In this document: positions 1-9,120 of the stretch, piece by piece
How positions within the stretch are numbered: the first letter of the stretch is position 1
Layout of the letters: the number at the start of each line of letters is the position of its first letter
Assembly (NCBI GenBank): GCA_946479435.1
Contig: CAMLFX010000032.1
Location: 1-28,498 of the forward strand
Length of the DNA: 28,498 nucleotides
Reading direction: 5' to 3'
DNA from: an uncultured Sphingobacteriales bacterium
GTDB taxonomy: Bacteria; Bacteroidota; Bacteroidia; Chitinophagales; Chitinophagaceae
Position numbers and translations under genes: made by a program
Notes under the pieces: generated by a model
The model's input: only the letters and a program-made list of their open reading frames with translations
Told to the model about the DNA's origin: nothing
Database searches by the model: none

Positions 1-46
1 AGATCATTCGTCGTGACTGGAGTTCAGACGTGTGCTCTTCCGATCT
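1..46. other. Illumina i7 adapter contamination at contig end
   Basis: Bases 13-46 are the TruSeq read-2 adapter sequence, beginning GTGACTGGAGTTCAG and ending GCTCTTCCGATCT. Bases 1-4 (AGAT) match the end of the P7 flow-cell oligo, and bases 5-12 (CATTCGTC) sit exactly where an 8-base i7 index belongs. The block is therefore a library artefact joined to genomic DNA at base 47. Translated from base 13 it gives the well-known artefact peptide that starts MTGVQTCALPI. It should be trimmed. Confidence 0.98.
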
Positions 47-1113
47 CCAGCCAGGCATTAATATCCGGCTCCTTTACACTTATTGGTGAGGCTGTAAAGC
101 TGAACTTGTGGCCGAAAATGAAGATCAATTACCCTACTATAGAACGCGGACAATTATTTATTCCCGGCATCAACCTCCTGTTATTTGTAGGTTGCATAGG
201 CATGGTATTGCACTTCCAGCGTTCCGCTAATATGGAAGCGGCTTATGGCCTTTCTATAACCTTGTGTATGATCATGACATCGTGCCTGTTTGCATACTAT
301 ATGTTCATAAAACGGGTACCTATTGTATGGATAGCAGCTTACTTATTTGTGTACCTGGTTATTGAATTTTCTTTCCTGGTTGCCAACCTCGAAAAATTCC
401 CTCATGGTGGTTTTGTTACATTGATAGTAGGTGGCGGTTTATTCGGGGTTATGCTATCCTGGTTCAAAGCACGGAAGATAAAAAACAGGTATGTAGAGTT
501 TGTGCGCCTTGAAGATTATGTCCCCATCATACAAGAGCTAAGTAACGACCGTAGCATACCCAAGTACGCTACACACCTTGTATATCTTACCAGTGCCAAC
601 AACCCTAAAGAAATAGAGCATAAGATCATCTACTCTATTCTATATCGTAAACCTAAGCGTGCTGACCTATACTGGTTTGTGCATGTAGATGTACTGGATG
701 ACCCTTATACCATGGAGTACTGTGTTCAAACCATTATCCCCAACGAGATAATCCGTGTTGAATTCCGCCTTGGTTTCCGTGTTGAGCACCGCATACAGGC
801 CATGTTCCGTAAGGTAGTGGAAGAAATGGTGAATAATAAAGAAGTGAACGTTGTTAGCCGTTATGAGTCTTTAAGCAAAAACAACGTGATGGGCGATTTC
901 CGCTTCATTATAATGGAAAAATTCCTGTCGCGCGATAATGCTTTACCACTTTGGGACCGGCTTATGATGCGCAGTTACTTCTGGCTGAAAAAAGTAAGCC
1001 TCTCCGAAGAAAGAGCTTTTGGCCTCGACTCGTCAGACGTAACGCTGGAAAAATATCCCATCATTGTATCGTCAGTTTCAGAGGTCAACCTGAAGCGACT
1101 GGACGATCAGTAA
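47..1113 (+). CDS. kup: Kup-type potassium transporter, C-terminal part (5' truncated)
   Basis: This is the C-terminal half of a KUP/HAK/KT-family low-affinity K+ uptake protein, probably a K+/H+ symporter of the inner membrane. The first genomic residues, (A)SQALISGSFTLIGEAVKL, are the conserved Kup segment in mid-protein. About four hydrophobic spans follow (near FIPGINLLLFVGCIGMV, GLSITLCMIMTSCLFAYYM, VWIAAYLFVYLVIEFSFL and FVTLIVGGGLFGVML). A long cytoplasmic tail of roughly 210 residues then runs to the stop, as is usual in Kup. The family is typically over 600 residues, so nearly half is missing at the left contig end. The first two bases (CC) are probably the end of an Ala codon. The in-frame GTG start in the adapter is false. 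The gene converges on the nuclease gene with 14 bp between stops and no hairpin. Confidence 0.93.
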
Positions 1114-1127
1114 TTTTTTTTCAGTAT

Positions 1128-2540
1128 TTAACTAAGGTCGCCCAGGCCTATTACCTGGTGTCTGTTGGGTATTTCCACATCAAGAAATCCCTTGCGTATC
1201 AGCCTTTCCCTGAAGTGTTGCTGTACCTCATATTCACCATGCACTAAAAAGAGTTTCTTTACTTCCTTCGGGTTTTGGCAAGCCAGCCATTGGCTCATGT
1301 CATCATAATCGCCATGGGCACTTAAGCTATTAATAATGCCAACCTGCGCTGCTACTTCATAGTGTGTGCCAAATATACTTACATGGGTAGCGCCTGCCCT
1401 TAGCCTGCCTCCCAATGATTCGGGTTCACAATATCCTACAATCAATATAGTGTTGCGTGCATCGCTAATATTGTGTGCAATGTGATGTTTCACCCTGCCG
1501 GCTTCAGCCATACCCGATGCCGAAATAATGACGCATGGTTCTTTAGAAGAGTTAAGGTGAATTGACTCTTCGGCAGTACGTAAGTATTCCAGCCCCTCGA
1601 ATGCAAAAACATCTTCATCTTTCTGTAGCAGTTCTTTTACTTGCTTGTTAAAGCATTCGGGATGACGCTTTATTATTTCTGTTGCTTCAATAGATAGTGG
1701 ACTATCTACATAGTATTTAACTTTCGGTAAACGCCTTTCCAGTTCCAGCCGGTTCAATATATACAACAGCTCTTGCGTACGCCCTACGCTGAAAGCGGGT
1801 ATTATCAGCTTGCCCTTCCGTTCAATACAGGTCTCTTCAATATGATTAAGGAGTATATCAACAGACGGCAATACTGTTTCATGTAGCGAATTCCCGTATG
1901 TTGATTCCATAATTATATAATCGGCTTGCGGAAATACATCAGGTGAGCGGAGTATCACATCGCGGTACCTGCCAATATCTCCGCTGAACGTCAAACGCAC
2001 CTGTTTGCCTTGCTCTTGCAGTATAAGGTTTACGGCTGCGCTTCCTAATATATGCCCGCAGTCGGTGTACAACAGCTCTACTTCATCATCGATCCGGTAT
2101 TTTTCATTATAATCTATCAAATGCAGTAGCGGATAAACATTACTTGCATCTTCTTCAGTGTATAGTGGCACTACATGCTCACGGCCCTGCATATCGCGCG
2201 TTTTGTTTATATACTTCGTGTCCGACTCCTGTATGCGTGCAGAGTCGCGTAGTAATATTTTTAGCAGGTCGGCTGTAGATGTGGTGCAATATATCTTACC
2301 CTTATACCCATCTTTTACCAGTTTAGGCAACAGCCCTATATGATCGATATGTGCATGGGATATAATAACGTGTTTCAGCTCTGTGGGTTCAAAGCCCCAC
2401 TCGTTATTCATTTCAAATGTTTTCTTCCCCATTCCCTGAAACATGCCGCAGTCCAGGAGTATTTGTGTGCCCGATTTTAAATGTACTATATGCTTAGAGC
2501 CTGTTACTGTTCTTGCTGCGCCGTGAAATGATATCTTCAT
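1128..2540 (-). CDS. Beta-CASP metallo-beta-lactamase nuclease (RNA exonuclease-like)
   Basis: This 470-residue protein belongs to the metallo-beta-lactamase superfamily with beta-CASP and RMMBL domains (YSH1/CPSF73-like bacterial nucleases). The metal-binding motif HAHIDH is at residues 62-67. Further lactamase-fold landmarks are HILGSA, SGDIGR and, near the C-terminus, SAHGDYDD, the RMMBL histidine motif. The beta-CASP insert occupies roughly the middle third, around KLIIPAFSVGRTQELL and VIISASGMAEAGRVKHH. Members cleave RNA from the 5' or 3' side, or as endonucleases, in the cytoplasm; the exact substrate cannot be read from the sequence. The gene lies downstream of the prolyl isomerase gene on the same strand, but a strong terminator separates them, so it probably has its own promoter. 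Confidence 0.88.
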   Translation of the reverse strand: MKISFHGAARTVTGSKHIVHLKSGTQILLDCGMFQGMGKKTFEMNNEWGFEPTELKHVIISHAHIDHIGLLPKLVKDGYKGKIYCTTSTADLLKILLRDSARIQESDTKYINKTRDMQGREHVVPLYTEEDASNVYPLLHLIDYNEKYRIDDEVELLYTDCGHILGSAAVNLILQEQGKQVRLTFSGDIGRYRDVILRSPDVFPQADYIIMESTYGNSLHETVLPSVDILLNHIEETCIERKGKLIIPAFSVGRTQELLYILNRLELERRLPKVKYYVDSPLSIEATEIIKRHPECFNKQVKELLQKDEDVFAFEGLEYLRTAEESIHLNSSKEPCVIISASGMAEAGRVKHHIAHNISDARNTILIVGYCEPESLGGRLRAGATHVSIFGTHYEVAAQVGIINSLSAHGDYDDMSQWLACQNPKEVKKLFLVHGEYEVQQHFRERLIRKGFLDVEIPNRHQVIGLGDLS

Positions 2541-2568
2541 ATCTGCTTAATAAATCTTTAAAATAAAA

Positions 2569-2595
2569 AAAGCCTCTCATTATAAGAGAGGCTTT
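2569..2595 (-). terminator. Rho-independent terminator after the prolyl isomerase gene
   Basis: A perfect 10-bp stem (AAAGCCTCTC at 2569-2578 with GAGAGGCTTT at 2586-2595) encloses a 7-base loop. Read on the minus strand, the stem is followed by a T-rich run (complement of 2559-2568). It sits directly after the stop of the gene at 2615-4573 and before the start at 2540. Confidence 0.88.
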
Positions 2596-2614
2596 AAAGT
2601 TAACAGATAATATT

Positions 2615-4573
2615 TTACTTAACCATCGTTTTGAATTCCTGTTCGTCAACTTTAACAGGATATTTCTTCCTCATTTCTTCATTCCATTTCTTTTCAAGAT
2701 AGTCCTGATATTCTGCTATTACATAACCACGCGCATCTGCCAAGCTTTTTTGCGATGGCTCATTATATACTTCATCAACCTTCGCTACTACGTATGTACC
2801 GTCGCTTGCTTTTTGCGCCTCGGTTATAGTTTTAGGTTTTATAGCGCCGCGTGGCACATCAGTAAATTTCGAAAATTCAAAATGGCCTCTTTGTATAAGT
2901 GCTGCATCCTGCAAAGTGGTTGAATTCATTTCTTTCAGAATATCCTCATCGCTGGTGTTTTTCTTAAGCAATGCAAGGCCCTTTTTCAGTTGCTCTTCGT
3001 TTTTGAAACGATACACTGATCCGGTAAAGCCGGGCTCCCACATATAGTTACCTTTCTTAGATTCATAAAACGCCTTAAGGCCTGTTGTATCTTTCGCTGC
3101 CTTACCCCACACGCTGCGGTCCATCAACTCAAACAGCATAATACCGTCTTTGTATTCTGTCATCAGGTTTTTAAACTCAGGTTGTGTTTCTGACAATCTG
3201 TGTTCTTCCATGTCGTTTACTGTTGATGTAACGTATAGCTTATACAAATCGCGGCCTACTGCTTTTTTAGGCCCAGTAAGGCGCCCGTTAGTAAGACGGT
3301 CAGCATAAGCTACAAAATCACTTTGCTTATAGTCAACACCACCCAGGGTAAACACAGGTTTGTTCATGCCATTAAAATCGCTTAACTCAAATTTATTGGC
3401 ATTTTTACCTGTATCAGGTATTTTGCTCATCCTATCAATAACTGCATCAATGTTAGCAGGATATTCTTTGAAACCATTTTTCGCTTTTATCTTATCGAAG
3501 AATGCTTCCTTTGCCAGTTGCGCCCTTGAATCATTATTTACTTTACGTGTCAAATAATTTTTAAGGCTATCAAAAGGTTTTAGTGAATTGCGCGATATCA
3601 GTTTGATGATATGGAAACCATATTCTGTTTTTACAGGAGCAGAAATATCACCCGGTTTTTTAAGTGCGAATGCTGCTTTTTCAAAATCAGGATCCATTTT
3701 ACCTACACCAAATGCAGGCATAACCCCGCCATCTTTCTTAGTGAACCTGTCATCTGAATATTTCGTAACTGCATCTTCAAAAGGCATTCCTTTTTTCAAA
3801 TCTCTCAGCACGCTATCCACTCTTTTATTGCCCAATGCAATGCCTTCCTCGCCCTGCGATTTCTTTACTTCAATAAGTATCTGTGCCACTTTTACTTCAC
3901 CTTGTGCAGCACGCTTGTCTATAACTTTTACAATATGGTAGCCAAACTGCGTGCGGAAAGGTGCAGACACTTTACCAACCGGTGTATTATATACCGCATT
4001 CTCAAAAGGATAAACCGTTTGCAATGCTGTAATATAACCTATATCACCACCCTGGTCTTTCGAACCTCTATCATCAGACACAGCCGCAGCAACCGCAGCA
4101 AAATCTGCCTTATTTTTAGTGATCGCTTTGTAAACACTATCTATTTTCGCATACGCGGCTGCAGTATCGTTCGATGTGTTAGGAACCGCTACCACAATAT
4201 GCGCTACACGTATTTCCTGTTTCATACGGTCGTACGATTCAGAAATCAGCTTATTCACCACCTGTTCGTCTGTAAGGTAAGATTTGGCTATTTGCCTGCG
4301 GTAGTTATCCAGGTCTTGCTGTATGCTGGGCATAGTATCTATACGTTGCAGTTCAGCTTCTTTCACTTTCATCCTGAAGAGTGAATACAGGTCAAGATAT
4401 TCCCTTAACGCCTTTTCTGAATAATCAGGCTGTTTGTTCAGGCTGTTTTTTTGGTAAACCCTGAGAAATTCTTCTTTGCTTACCGGGTTGCTGCCATAGG
4501 TAAAGAGGGTTTGCGCCATGGCCGATGTAATAAATAGGCCCGATGCAAGACAAGTTAGAACCAGCTTTCGCAT
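2615..4573 (-). CDS. Periplasmic parvulin-type peptidylprolyl isomerase (SurA/PpiD-like)
   Basis: This 652-residue exported protein carries two parvulin (PpiC-type rotamase) domains, at about residues 120-218 and 226-340. Each ends in the typical G(Y/F)HI(V/I)K pattern (GYHIVKVIDK at 211-220, and GFHIIKLISRN). A Sec signal peptide (MRKLVLTCLASGLFITSAMA) precedes FTYGSNPVSKEEFLRVYQKN, an opening common in Bacteroidota SurA-like chaperones. The C-terminal third has no assigned domain. Such proteins isomerise Xaa-Pro bonds and chaperone outer-membrane proteins in the periplasm. The gene is last in a probable three-gene unit, 36 bp after a thioredoxin-domain gene, and is closed by the terminator at 2569-2595. 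This arrangement suggests one transcript for envelope protein folding and thiol handling. Confidence 0.9.
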   Translation of the reverse strand: MRKLVLTCLASGLFITSAMAQTLFTYGSNPVSKEEFLRVYQKNSLNKQPDYSEKALREYLDLYSLFRMKVKEAELQRIDTMPSIQQDLDNYRRQIAKSYLTDEQVVNKLISESYDRMKQEIRVAHIVVAVPNTSNDTAAAYAKIDSVYKAITKNKADFAAVAAAVSDDRGSKDQGGDIGYITALQTVYPFENAVYNTPVGKVSAPFRTQFGYHIVKVIDKRAAQGEVKVAQILIEVKKSQGEEGIALGNKRVDSVLRDLKKGMPFEDAVTKYSDDRFTKKDGGVMPAFGVGKMDPDFEKAAFALKKPGDISAPVKTEYGFHIIKLISRNSLKPFDSLKNYLTRKVNNDSRAQLAKEAFFDKIKAKNGFKEYPANIDAVIDRMSKIPDTGKNANKFELSDFNGMNKPVFTLGGVDYKQSDFVAYADRLTNGRLTGPKKAVGRDLYKLYVTSTVNDMEEHRLSETQPEFKNLMTEYKDGIMLFELMDRSVWGKAAKDTTGLKAFYESKKGNYMWEPGFTGSVYRFKNEEQLKKGLALLKKNTSDEDILKEMNSTTLQDAALIQRGHFEFSKFTDVPRGAIKPKTITEAQKASDGTYVVAKVDEVYNEPSQKSLADARGYVIAEYQDYLEKKWNEEMRKKYPVKVDEQEFKTMVK

Positions 4574-4609
4574 TGTGTTTTTATGTTTTTCTTGTTGAGG
4601 ATGATAATA

Positions 4610-6064
4610 CTATTTTGATGTCTTTGCTTTTGTTTCCTTTTGCTTTTTCTCCAGCATCTCTATTAGCGATGCCGTATTGATATGATCCAGCCTTTTACCT
4701 CTTATTATTTTTTTCTCGTCAAGCAAATATATAACAGGTGTGCTATAAATATCGTAATCGGCCCTGAAGTTTGATGTATGCTTAGGGTCATGTACATGTA
4801 TCCAGTCCTGCAATTTATCTTTTTCTATTACTTCTTTCCATTTTTCTTCAGCATCTGTACGCACTGCGTATATTTTTACCCCTTTATCTTTAAGCACTGC
4901 ACGGTACATTGAATCTACTTTCGGCATCTCTGCCAGGCAGTGGCCACAATCGGGCGACCAAAATATAAGCATAGTGTATTTTGCATTCAATCCTCTCAGC
5001 GACTGCATTTTCCCATTTATATCGGGTAAATTTATTTCGGGCGCCAGGTTGCCTATTACATTGGGTGCTATTTTATGAGCCCTGTCCACATATTTATCCA
5101 GCTCTTCGCTGCTCAGCCAATAAGCATCACCCTTCATATAATAATTCTCAACCAAATGAACGAACACGGCATCCATACCCATTATCTTGCTCGCTTCAGC
5201 ATTGCGGGTAAGCCACCACAATGTGTATTTAAATAGCTCTTTACTTGCCCTTGCCTTCGCCAGTAAAAAATCGCTTTCCTTTATTACACTGTCCTCGTAT
5301 GGTATTACCAGTTTATTCATGTATTCATCCAGCTTACCATCGTACACCGGTGTATTTATCAGGCGGTCATCGCTAAAGTCAAATTTATCCCAGTAGTGTT
5401 CTTTATAATAATGGTAGCTGAACGCTGAATCGGGTGTGCCATCAGGCAAAAAGTGCTTTCCTTCCGGTACAATAGGCACATCCATTGCATTGAAGATATT
5501 CGCCAGTTGCGTGTTAGGGTGTTTTGCCGCAAAATCTTTCCTGTACTCCAGCAGTTCCTTCGATATACCGGTGTACTTCTTTTGAATATTTGTTGTATCC
5601 TGTTTTGTTTTTGCTTGTGCCAGCTCTTCCTGGTACTGTTTATGCTTACCAGCAAAGGTTTTCATATAGTCCAGGTATTCGAAGAACATTTTACTTTCTT
5701 CTGAATTTTTAATGGCAATGCCGTCAGGTAGTTTGGCTATATCGGCAGTAATGGTAATATCGTCACCGTTATTCAGCAAAAATTCAAAATAGGTTTGCTT
5801 GTCCGATAACAGTATCATATAAATGCCACCTATCAGCGTGTCTTTCGATTGCAGCAAAGCAGTACCTGTCTTGCTGATCCTGGCAGAATCTGTTTTATAA
5901 ATTGTGGGCATGGGCTTACCGTAGTAGTGCACCAGGTATAGCATGCTGTCTTTAACGTTAGCCAGTTTCAATTGTATTTTATAGCCATTCTTCGCCTGCG
6001 ACGACAGTACTATAAAAAAGCTTACAACCGTTATTAGCAATGAGCGGGAAAATAGTTTCTGCAT
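4610..6064 (-). CDS. Secreted thioredoxin-domain protein, copy 2 (TlpA-like)
   Basis: The protein has 484 residues and a signal peptide ending near SSQA (residue 24). Its long N-terminal region resembles the DUF4369/DUF5106-type region of Bacteroidota thiol-disulfide proteins. A C-terminal TlpA/AhpC-TSA-like thioredoxin fold follows, with active site FWSPDCGHC (Cys373 and Cys376) and the cis-Pro segment YSTPVIYLLD. It is probably a periplasmic thiol-disulfide oxidoreductase; the direction (reductant or oxidant) and partner are unknown. It is a clear paralogue of its upstream neighbour across the whole length (shared HYWDKFDF, DDRLI, TPVYDGKL/TPIYDGKL, KGDAYW and KIAPNVIGN). It lies 26 bp after that gene and 36 bp before the prolyl isomerase gene, so cotranscription is likely. 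The Lys-rich tail KQKETKAKTSK is specific to this copy. Confidence 0.88.
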   Translation of the reverse strand: MQKLFSRSLLITVVSFFIVLSSQAKNGYKIQLKLANVKDSMLYLVHYYGKPMPTIYKTDSARISKTGTALLQSKDTLIGGIYMILLSDKQTYFEFLLNNGDDITITADIAKLPDGIAIKNSEESKMFFEYLDYMKTFAGKHKQYQEELAQAKTKQDTTNIQKKYTGISKELLEYRKDFAAKHPNTQLANIFNAMDVPIVPEGKHFLPDGTPDSAFSYHYYKEHYWDKFDFSDDRLINTPVYDGKLDEYMNKLVIPYEDSVIKESDFLLAKARASKELFKYTLWWLTRNAEASKIMGMDAVFVHLVENYYMKGDAYWLSSEELDKYVDRAHKIAPNVIGNLAPEINLPDINGKMQSLRGLNAKYTMLIFWSPDCGHCLAEMPKVDSMYRAVLKDKGVKIYAVRTDAEEKWKEVIEKDKLQDWIHVHDPKHTSNFRADYDIYSTPVIYLLDEKKIIRGKRLDHINTASLIEMLEKKQKETKAKTSK

Positions 6065-6090
6065 TTCTTATTCTTTGGAAATATGTTTTT

Positions 6091-7521
6091 TTAATTGCCG
6101 TTTTTCTCTTGCCTTTCAAGTATATCCAGTAGCGTAACCAGGTTGGTATGATCTACTTTTTTACCCTTTATTATATGTTTATTATCTAGCAAATAAGTAA
6201 CGGGGGTTGCGTACACATCGTACTGCGCCCTGTAGTTCGACTTATGTTCGGGGTCATATACATTCACCCAATCGTTTATTTTGAATTTGTCTATGGTTTC
6301 CTGCCAGTTCTTTTCATCACCATCGGTACGCACGGCATATACTTTTACACCTCTTTTTTTCAGTACTGCATTGTAAACAGAATCTATCTGGGGCACTTCT
6401 TTCAGGCATGCGCCACATTCGGGCGACCAGAATATAAGTAATGTGTACTTACTGTCAAGATCGTATAAGTTATGAGGTTTATTATCTATTCCTGTCATTT
6501 TTATATCCGGCGCTATATTACCTATTACGTTCGGTGCAATTTTACGTGCCCTGTCAATGTATTTCGAAAGAAGATCATCACTCATCCAATAAGCATCGCC
6601 CTTCATGTGGTAGTTCTCAACAAGGTACACAAACACTTCATCAAGGCCCATTATCTTGCTATTCTGAACGTATTTGGTAAACCAGTGCAAAGTATATTTA
6701 AACAACTCTTTACTGCCCCTGGTTTTTGCAAGCAACATATCAGCCTCTTTTTCAAGACTATCGGGCACCTGCATTACCAACCTTGTAACATATTCATTCA
6801 ACTTGCCATCGTAAATAGGTGTATGTATCAGCCTGTCGTCTTTAAAATCAAATTTATCCCAGTAATGCTGTTTATAATAACGGTAGTTAAACTCACTATC
6901 TACTTCGCCATTAGCCAGCAAATGCTTGCCGGAAGGTATTATTGGCACCTCTAAAGCGCTAAATATTTTTGCTAGTAATGTGCCGGGGTATTTGTTTATA
7001 TAATCCCTTCTGTATTGTGTTACTTCCTTAGCGTCATCGGCTGCTTTTTCTACTATAGCCGTTGTATCAGCCTTTGTTTTAGCAGCTGCCAGTGCTTTGG
7101 TATTTGCTGCCTGCTTTTGTGCAAACGCCTGCAGGTAGTTTACATAGCTGGCAAAGCGCTCGTTTTCCGGGGAGTTTTTAAATTTTGCAGTACCGGGCAG
7201 GTCTTTGGCATTAGCTGTTATTTGCATGTCATCGCCATCGTTCAGTAAGAACTCCATATAGGTTTGCTTGTCAGACAATAACAGTATATAAATACCCCCC
7301 AGCGTTTTATCGTTCGATTTAATTGTTGCATTACCATTCTTATCAAAACGGGCAGAATCGATCTGGTAAATAGTAGGTAGCGGCTCGCCAAAATAATGCG
7401 CGAGATAAACCATCGAGTCTTTTACTCCGTTAAATTTGATTTGAATATTATATCCGTTTGCAGCCAATAACGGTTGTGCAAATCCTGTGGCAAGCAACAG
7501 GGCAAGTAGAAAACGTTTCAT
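6091..7521 (-). CDS. Secreted thioredoxin-domain protein, copy 1 (TlpA-like)
   Basis: The start at 7521 is chosen because MKRFLLALLLATGFAQPLLA is a clean signal peptide. A start 36 bp further up would add 12 non-hydrophobic residues. The protein is 476 residues, with the same architecture as the gene at 4610-6064: an N-terminal region beginning NGYNIQIKFNGVKDSM, a central helical region, and a C-terminal thioredoxin fold. The active site is FWSPECGAC (Cys369 and Cys372) with the cis-Pro segment YATPVTYLLD. The active-site dipeptide differs between copies (GA here, GH in copy 2), which could mean different redox potentials. It is the first gene of the probable operon with copy 2 and the prolyl isomerase. 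A -7 box candidate lies at 7587-7594. Confidence 0.88.
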   Translation of the reverse strand: MKRFLLALLLATGFAQPLLAANGYNIQIKFNGVKDSMVYLAHYFGEPLPTIYQIDSARFDKNGNATIKSNDKTLGGIYILLLSDKQTYMEFLLNDGDDMQITANAKDLPGTAKFKNSPENERFASYVNYLQAFAQKQAANTKALAAAKTKADTTAIVEKAADDAKEVTQYRRDYINKYPGTLLAKIFSALEVPIIPSGKHLLANGEVDSEFNYRYYKQHYWDKFDFKDDRLIHTPIYDGKLNEYVTRLVMQVPDSLEKEADMLLAKTRGSKELFKYTLHWFTKYVQNSKIMGLDEVFVYLVENYHMKGDAYWMSDDLLSKYIDRARKIAPNVIGNIAPDIKMTGIDNKPHNLYDLDSKYTLLIFWSPECGACLKEVPQIDSVYNAVLKKRGVKVYAVRTDGDEKNWQETIDKFKINDWVNVYDPEHKSNYRAQYDVYATPVTYLLDNKHIIKGKKVDHTNLVTLLDILERQEKNGN

Positions 7522-7586
7522 ACTATGTTTGAAGTGAGAGATACGGTTATATAACACATGTTTTTCATGCTATATAACCAAGTGAC

Positions 7587-7594
7587 CAAATTTA
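7587..7594 (-). promoter_or_regulatory. -7 box candidate for the thioredoxin-like/PPIase operon
   Basis: On the minus strand this reads TAAATTTG, an exact match to the Bacteroidota -7 consensus TAnnTTTG. It lies 65 nt upstream of the start at 7521. I see no convincing -33 TTTG at the usual distance. Confidence 0.5.
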
Positions 7595-7629
7595 TAACAT
7601 TCAGACAGGGTAACCTAGCCTAGGGGTTG

Positions 7630-7637
7630 TAAATTTG
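7630..7637 (+). promoter_or_regulatory. -7 box candidate for the rRNA methyltransferase gene
   Basis: TAAATTTG matches TAnnTTTG exactly and lies 27 nt before the TTG start at 7665. It is divergent from the box at 7587-7594. The 35 bp between the two boxes holds a GC-richer patch around CCTAGG (7619-7624) that could be a shared control site, but its symmetry is imperfect. Confidence 0.5.
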
Positions 7638-7664
7638 CAGACCATTTAACTAATTTCTAACAAA

Positions 7665-9077
7665 TTGTCCAGGAAAAAGAAACGCGAGGTTAATAACGTA
7701 TTGATCAGTAGCTATGCGGCTGAAGGCAAAAGTATAGCCCATCTTGACGATGGTAAAGTAGTATTTGTAGAAAATGCTATTCCGGGCGATGTAGTGAACA
7801 TACGCCTTACAAAAGACAAAAAAAGCTGGGCTGAAGGTAAGGTATTGCAATTGGTACAACCATCAGCAGAGCGTGTAACTCCTTTTTGCCCGCACTTTGG
7901 TATATGCGGCGGCTGCAAATGGCAAATGCTGCCATATAACCAGCAACTTGTATATAAGCAACAACAGGTATTAGACCAGTTGCAACGCATAGGCCAGGTA
8001 GAGCTACCCGAAATGCTACCCATATCAGGCAGCCCGAAAGACAGGTATTATCGCAATAAGCTGGAGTTCACTTTTAGCAAACACCGCTATCGCACGCAGG
8101 AAGAACTACAGGAAGCGGGAGACACGGTATTTGAGGCTGAACCCGCTTTAGGCTTCCATGCACCCGGATTGTTCGATAAGGTAGTAGGCATACATACCTG
8201 CTATTTACAGGCAGAACCCACTAATCTTTTACTGCAAACACTACGCAACTATACTGAAGCTAACAAGCTGGATTATTACGATTACCGGGCACATACAGGC
8301 TGGCTGCGCAATGTGATTATACGTATAGCGCGCACGGGTGAGGTATTAATAAACCTTGTCATACAGCACGAAGACAAAAAGCAACGCGAAGCTATCTTGG
8401 ATCATTTGCTGGCTAACATCCCCGGTATTACTACCTTGCACTACACCATTAACCCGAAAGTAAACGATACTATACACGATCTTGAAGTACATTGCTATCA
8501 TGGCAAAGGTTATATAGAGGAAACCCTTGAAGACTTCAGGTTCAAAATATCACCCAAGTCATTCTTCCAAACCAATACCTACCAGGCAGAGGAACTATAT
8601 CGCATTACCCGCGATTTTGCCGGGCTTACAGGCAATGAAATATTGTACGACCTTTATTGTGGCACGGGAAGCATAGGTATATTCTGTTCGAAAGGAGCTA
8701 AAAAAGTAATAGGTATCGAGGTAATAGAAGATGCGGTGAAAGATGCATACGTAAATGCTGAAATGAACAACTTACAGCATTGTAAGTTTTATGCCGGCGA
8801 TGTATCGGATATATGCACCGATGAGTTTTTTGCTGAACATGGCAGGCCCGATGTTATCATTACCGATCCTCCCCGTGCGGGCATGCATGAGAAACTGGTA
8901 CAGCAATTACTGAAAATGCGCGCACCAAAGGTTGTATATGTAAGCTGCAAGCCTGCAACACAGGCCCGCGACCTGCAACTACTTGATGCCGCTTATAAAG
9001 TAACCAAAATGCGTCCTGTCGATATGTTCCCGCATACGCACCATATTGAAAATGTAGTATTGCTTGAACTTAAATAG
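7665..9077 (+). CDS. rlmD: 23S rRNA (uracil-5)-methyltransferase, RlmD/RumA family
   Basis: This SAM-dependent tRNA/rRNA m5U methyltransferase of the TrmA/RumA class probably methylates 23S rRNA U1939. In order it has: a basic start (SRKKKREVNN); a TRAM domain (about residues 8-65, with AAEGKSIAH and AIPGDVV); an Fe-S cluster motif CPHFGICGGCKWQ (Cys75, Cys81, Cys84, with a further Cys in GIHTCYLQ); the SAM motif YDLYCGTGSIGIF; TDPPRAG; and the catalytic Cys428 in VSCKPATQARDL. Length (470) fits the family. The TTG start is chosen because the TRAM domain begins at once and the next in-frame Met is far inside. Some Bacteroidota homologues act on other rRNA uridines, so the exact site is inferred from family. 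Confidence 0.88.
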   Translation: MSRKKKREVNNVLISSYAAEGKSIAHLDDGKVVFVENAIPGDVVNIRLTKDKKSWAEGKVLQLVQPSAERVTPFCPHFGICGGCKWQMLPYNQQLVYKQQQVLDQLQRIGQVELPEMLPISGSPKDRYYRNKLEFTFSKHRYRTQEELQEAGDTVFEAEPALGFHAPGLFDKVVGIHTCYLQAEPTNLLLQTLRNYTEANKLDYYDYRAHTGWLRNVIIRIARTGEVLINLVIQHEDKKQREAILDHLLANIPGITTLHYTINPKVNDTIHDLEVHCYHGKGYIEETLEDFRFKISPKSFFQTNTYQAEELYRITRDFAGLTGNEILYDLYCGTGSIGIFCSKGAKKVIGIEVIEDAVKDAYVNAEMNNLQHCKFYAGDVSDICTDEFFAEHGRPDVIITDPPRAGMHEKLVQQLLKMRAPKVVYVSCKPATQARDLQLLDAAYKVTKMRPVDMFPHTHHIENVVLLELK

Positions 9078-9120
9078 GCCCGGCACCGAACTTTGGCAAG
9101 GGCTGCATCGTATATCAACT

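Noticed and set aside
13..46. GTG start codon for the Kup protein
   Set aside because: It lies in adapter sequence; the true N-terminus is off the contig.
1114..1127. Terminator between kup and the nuclease gene
   Set aside because: There is a T-run but no inverted repeat in the 14-bp gap.
7612..7628. AACC...GGTT hairpin between the divergent promoters
   Set aside because: The stem is short and off-centre from the CCTAGG core; not convincing as an operator.
9064..9120. Longer start for the LpxR-like protein
   Set aside because: It overlaps the methyltransferase gene and puts 19 polar residues ahead of a clear signal peptide at 9121.
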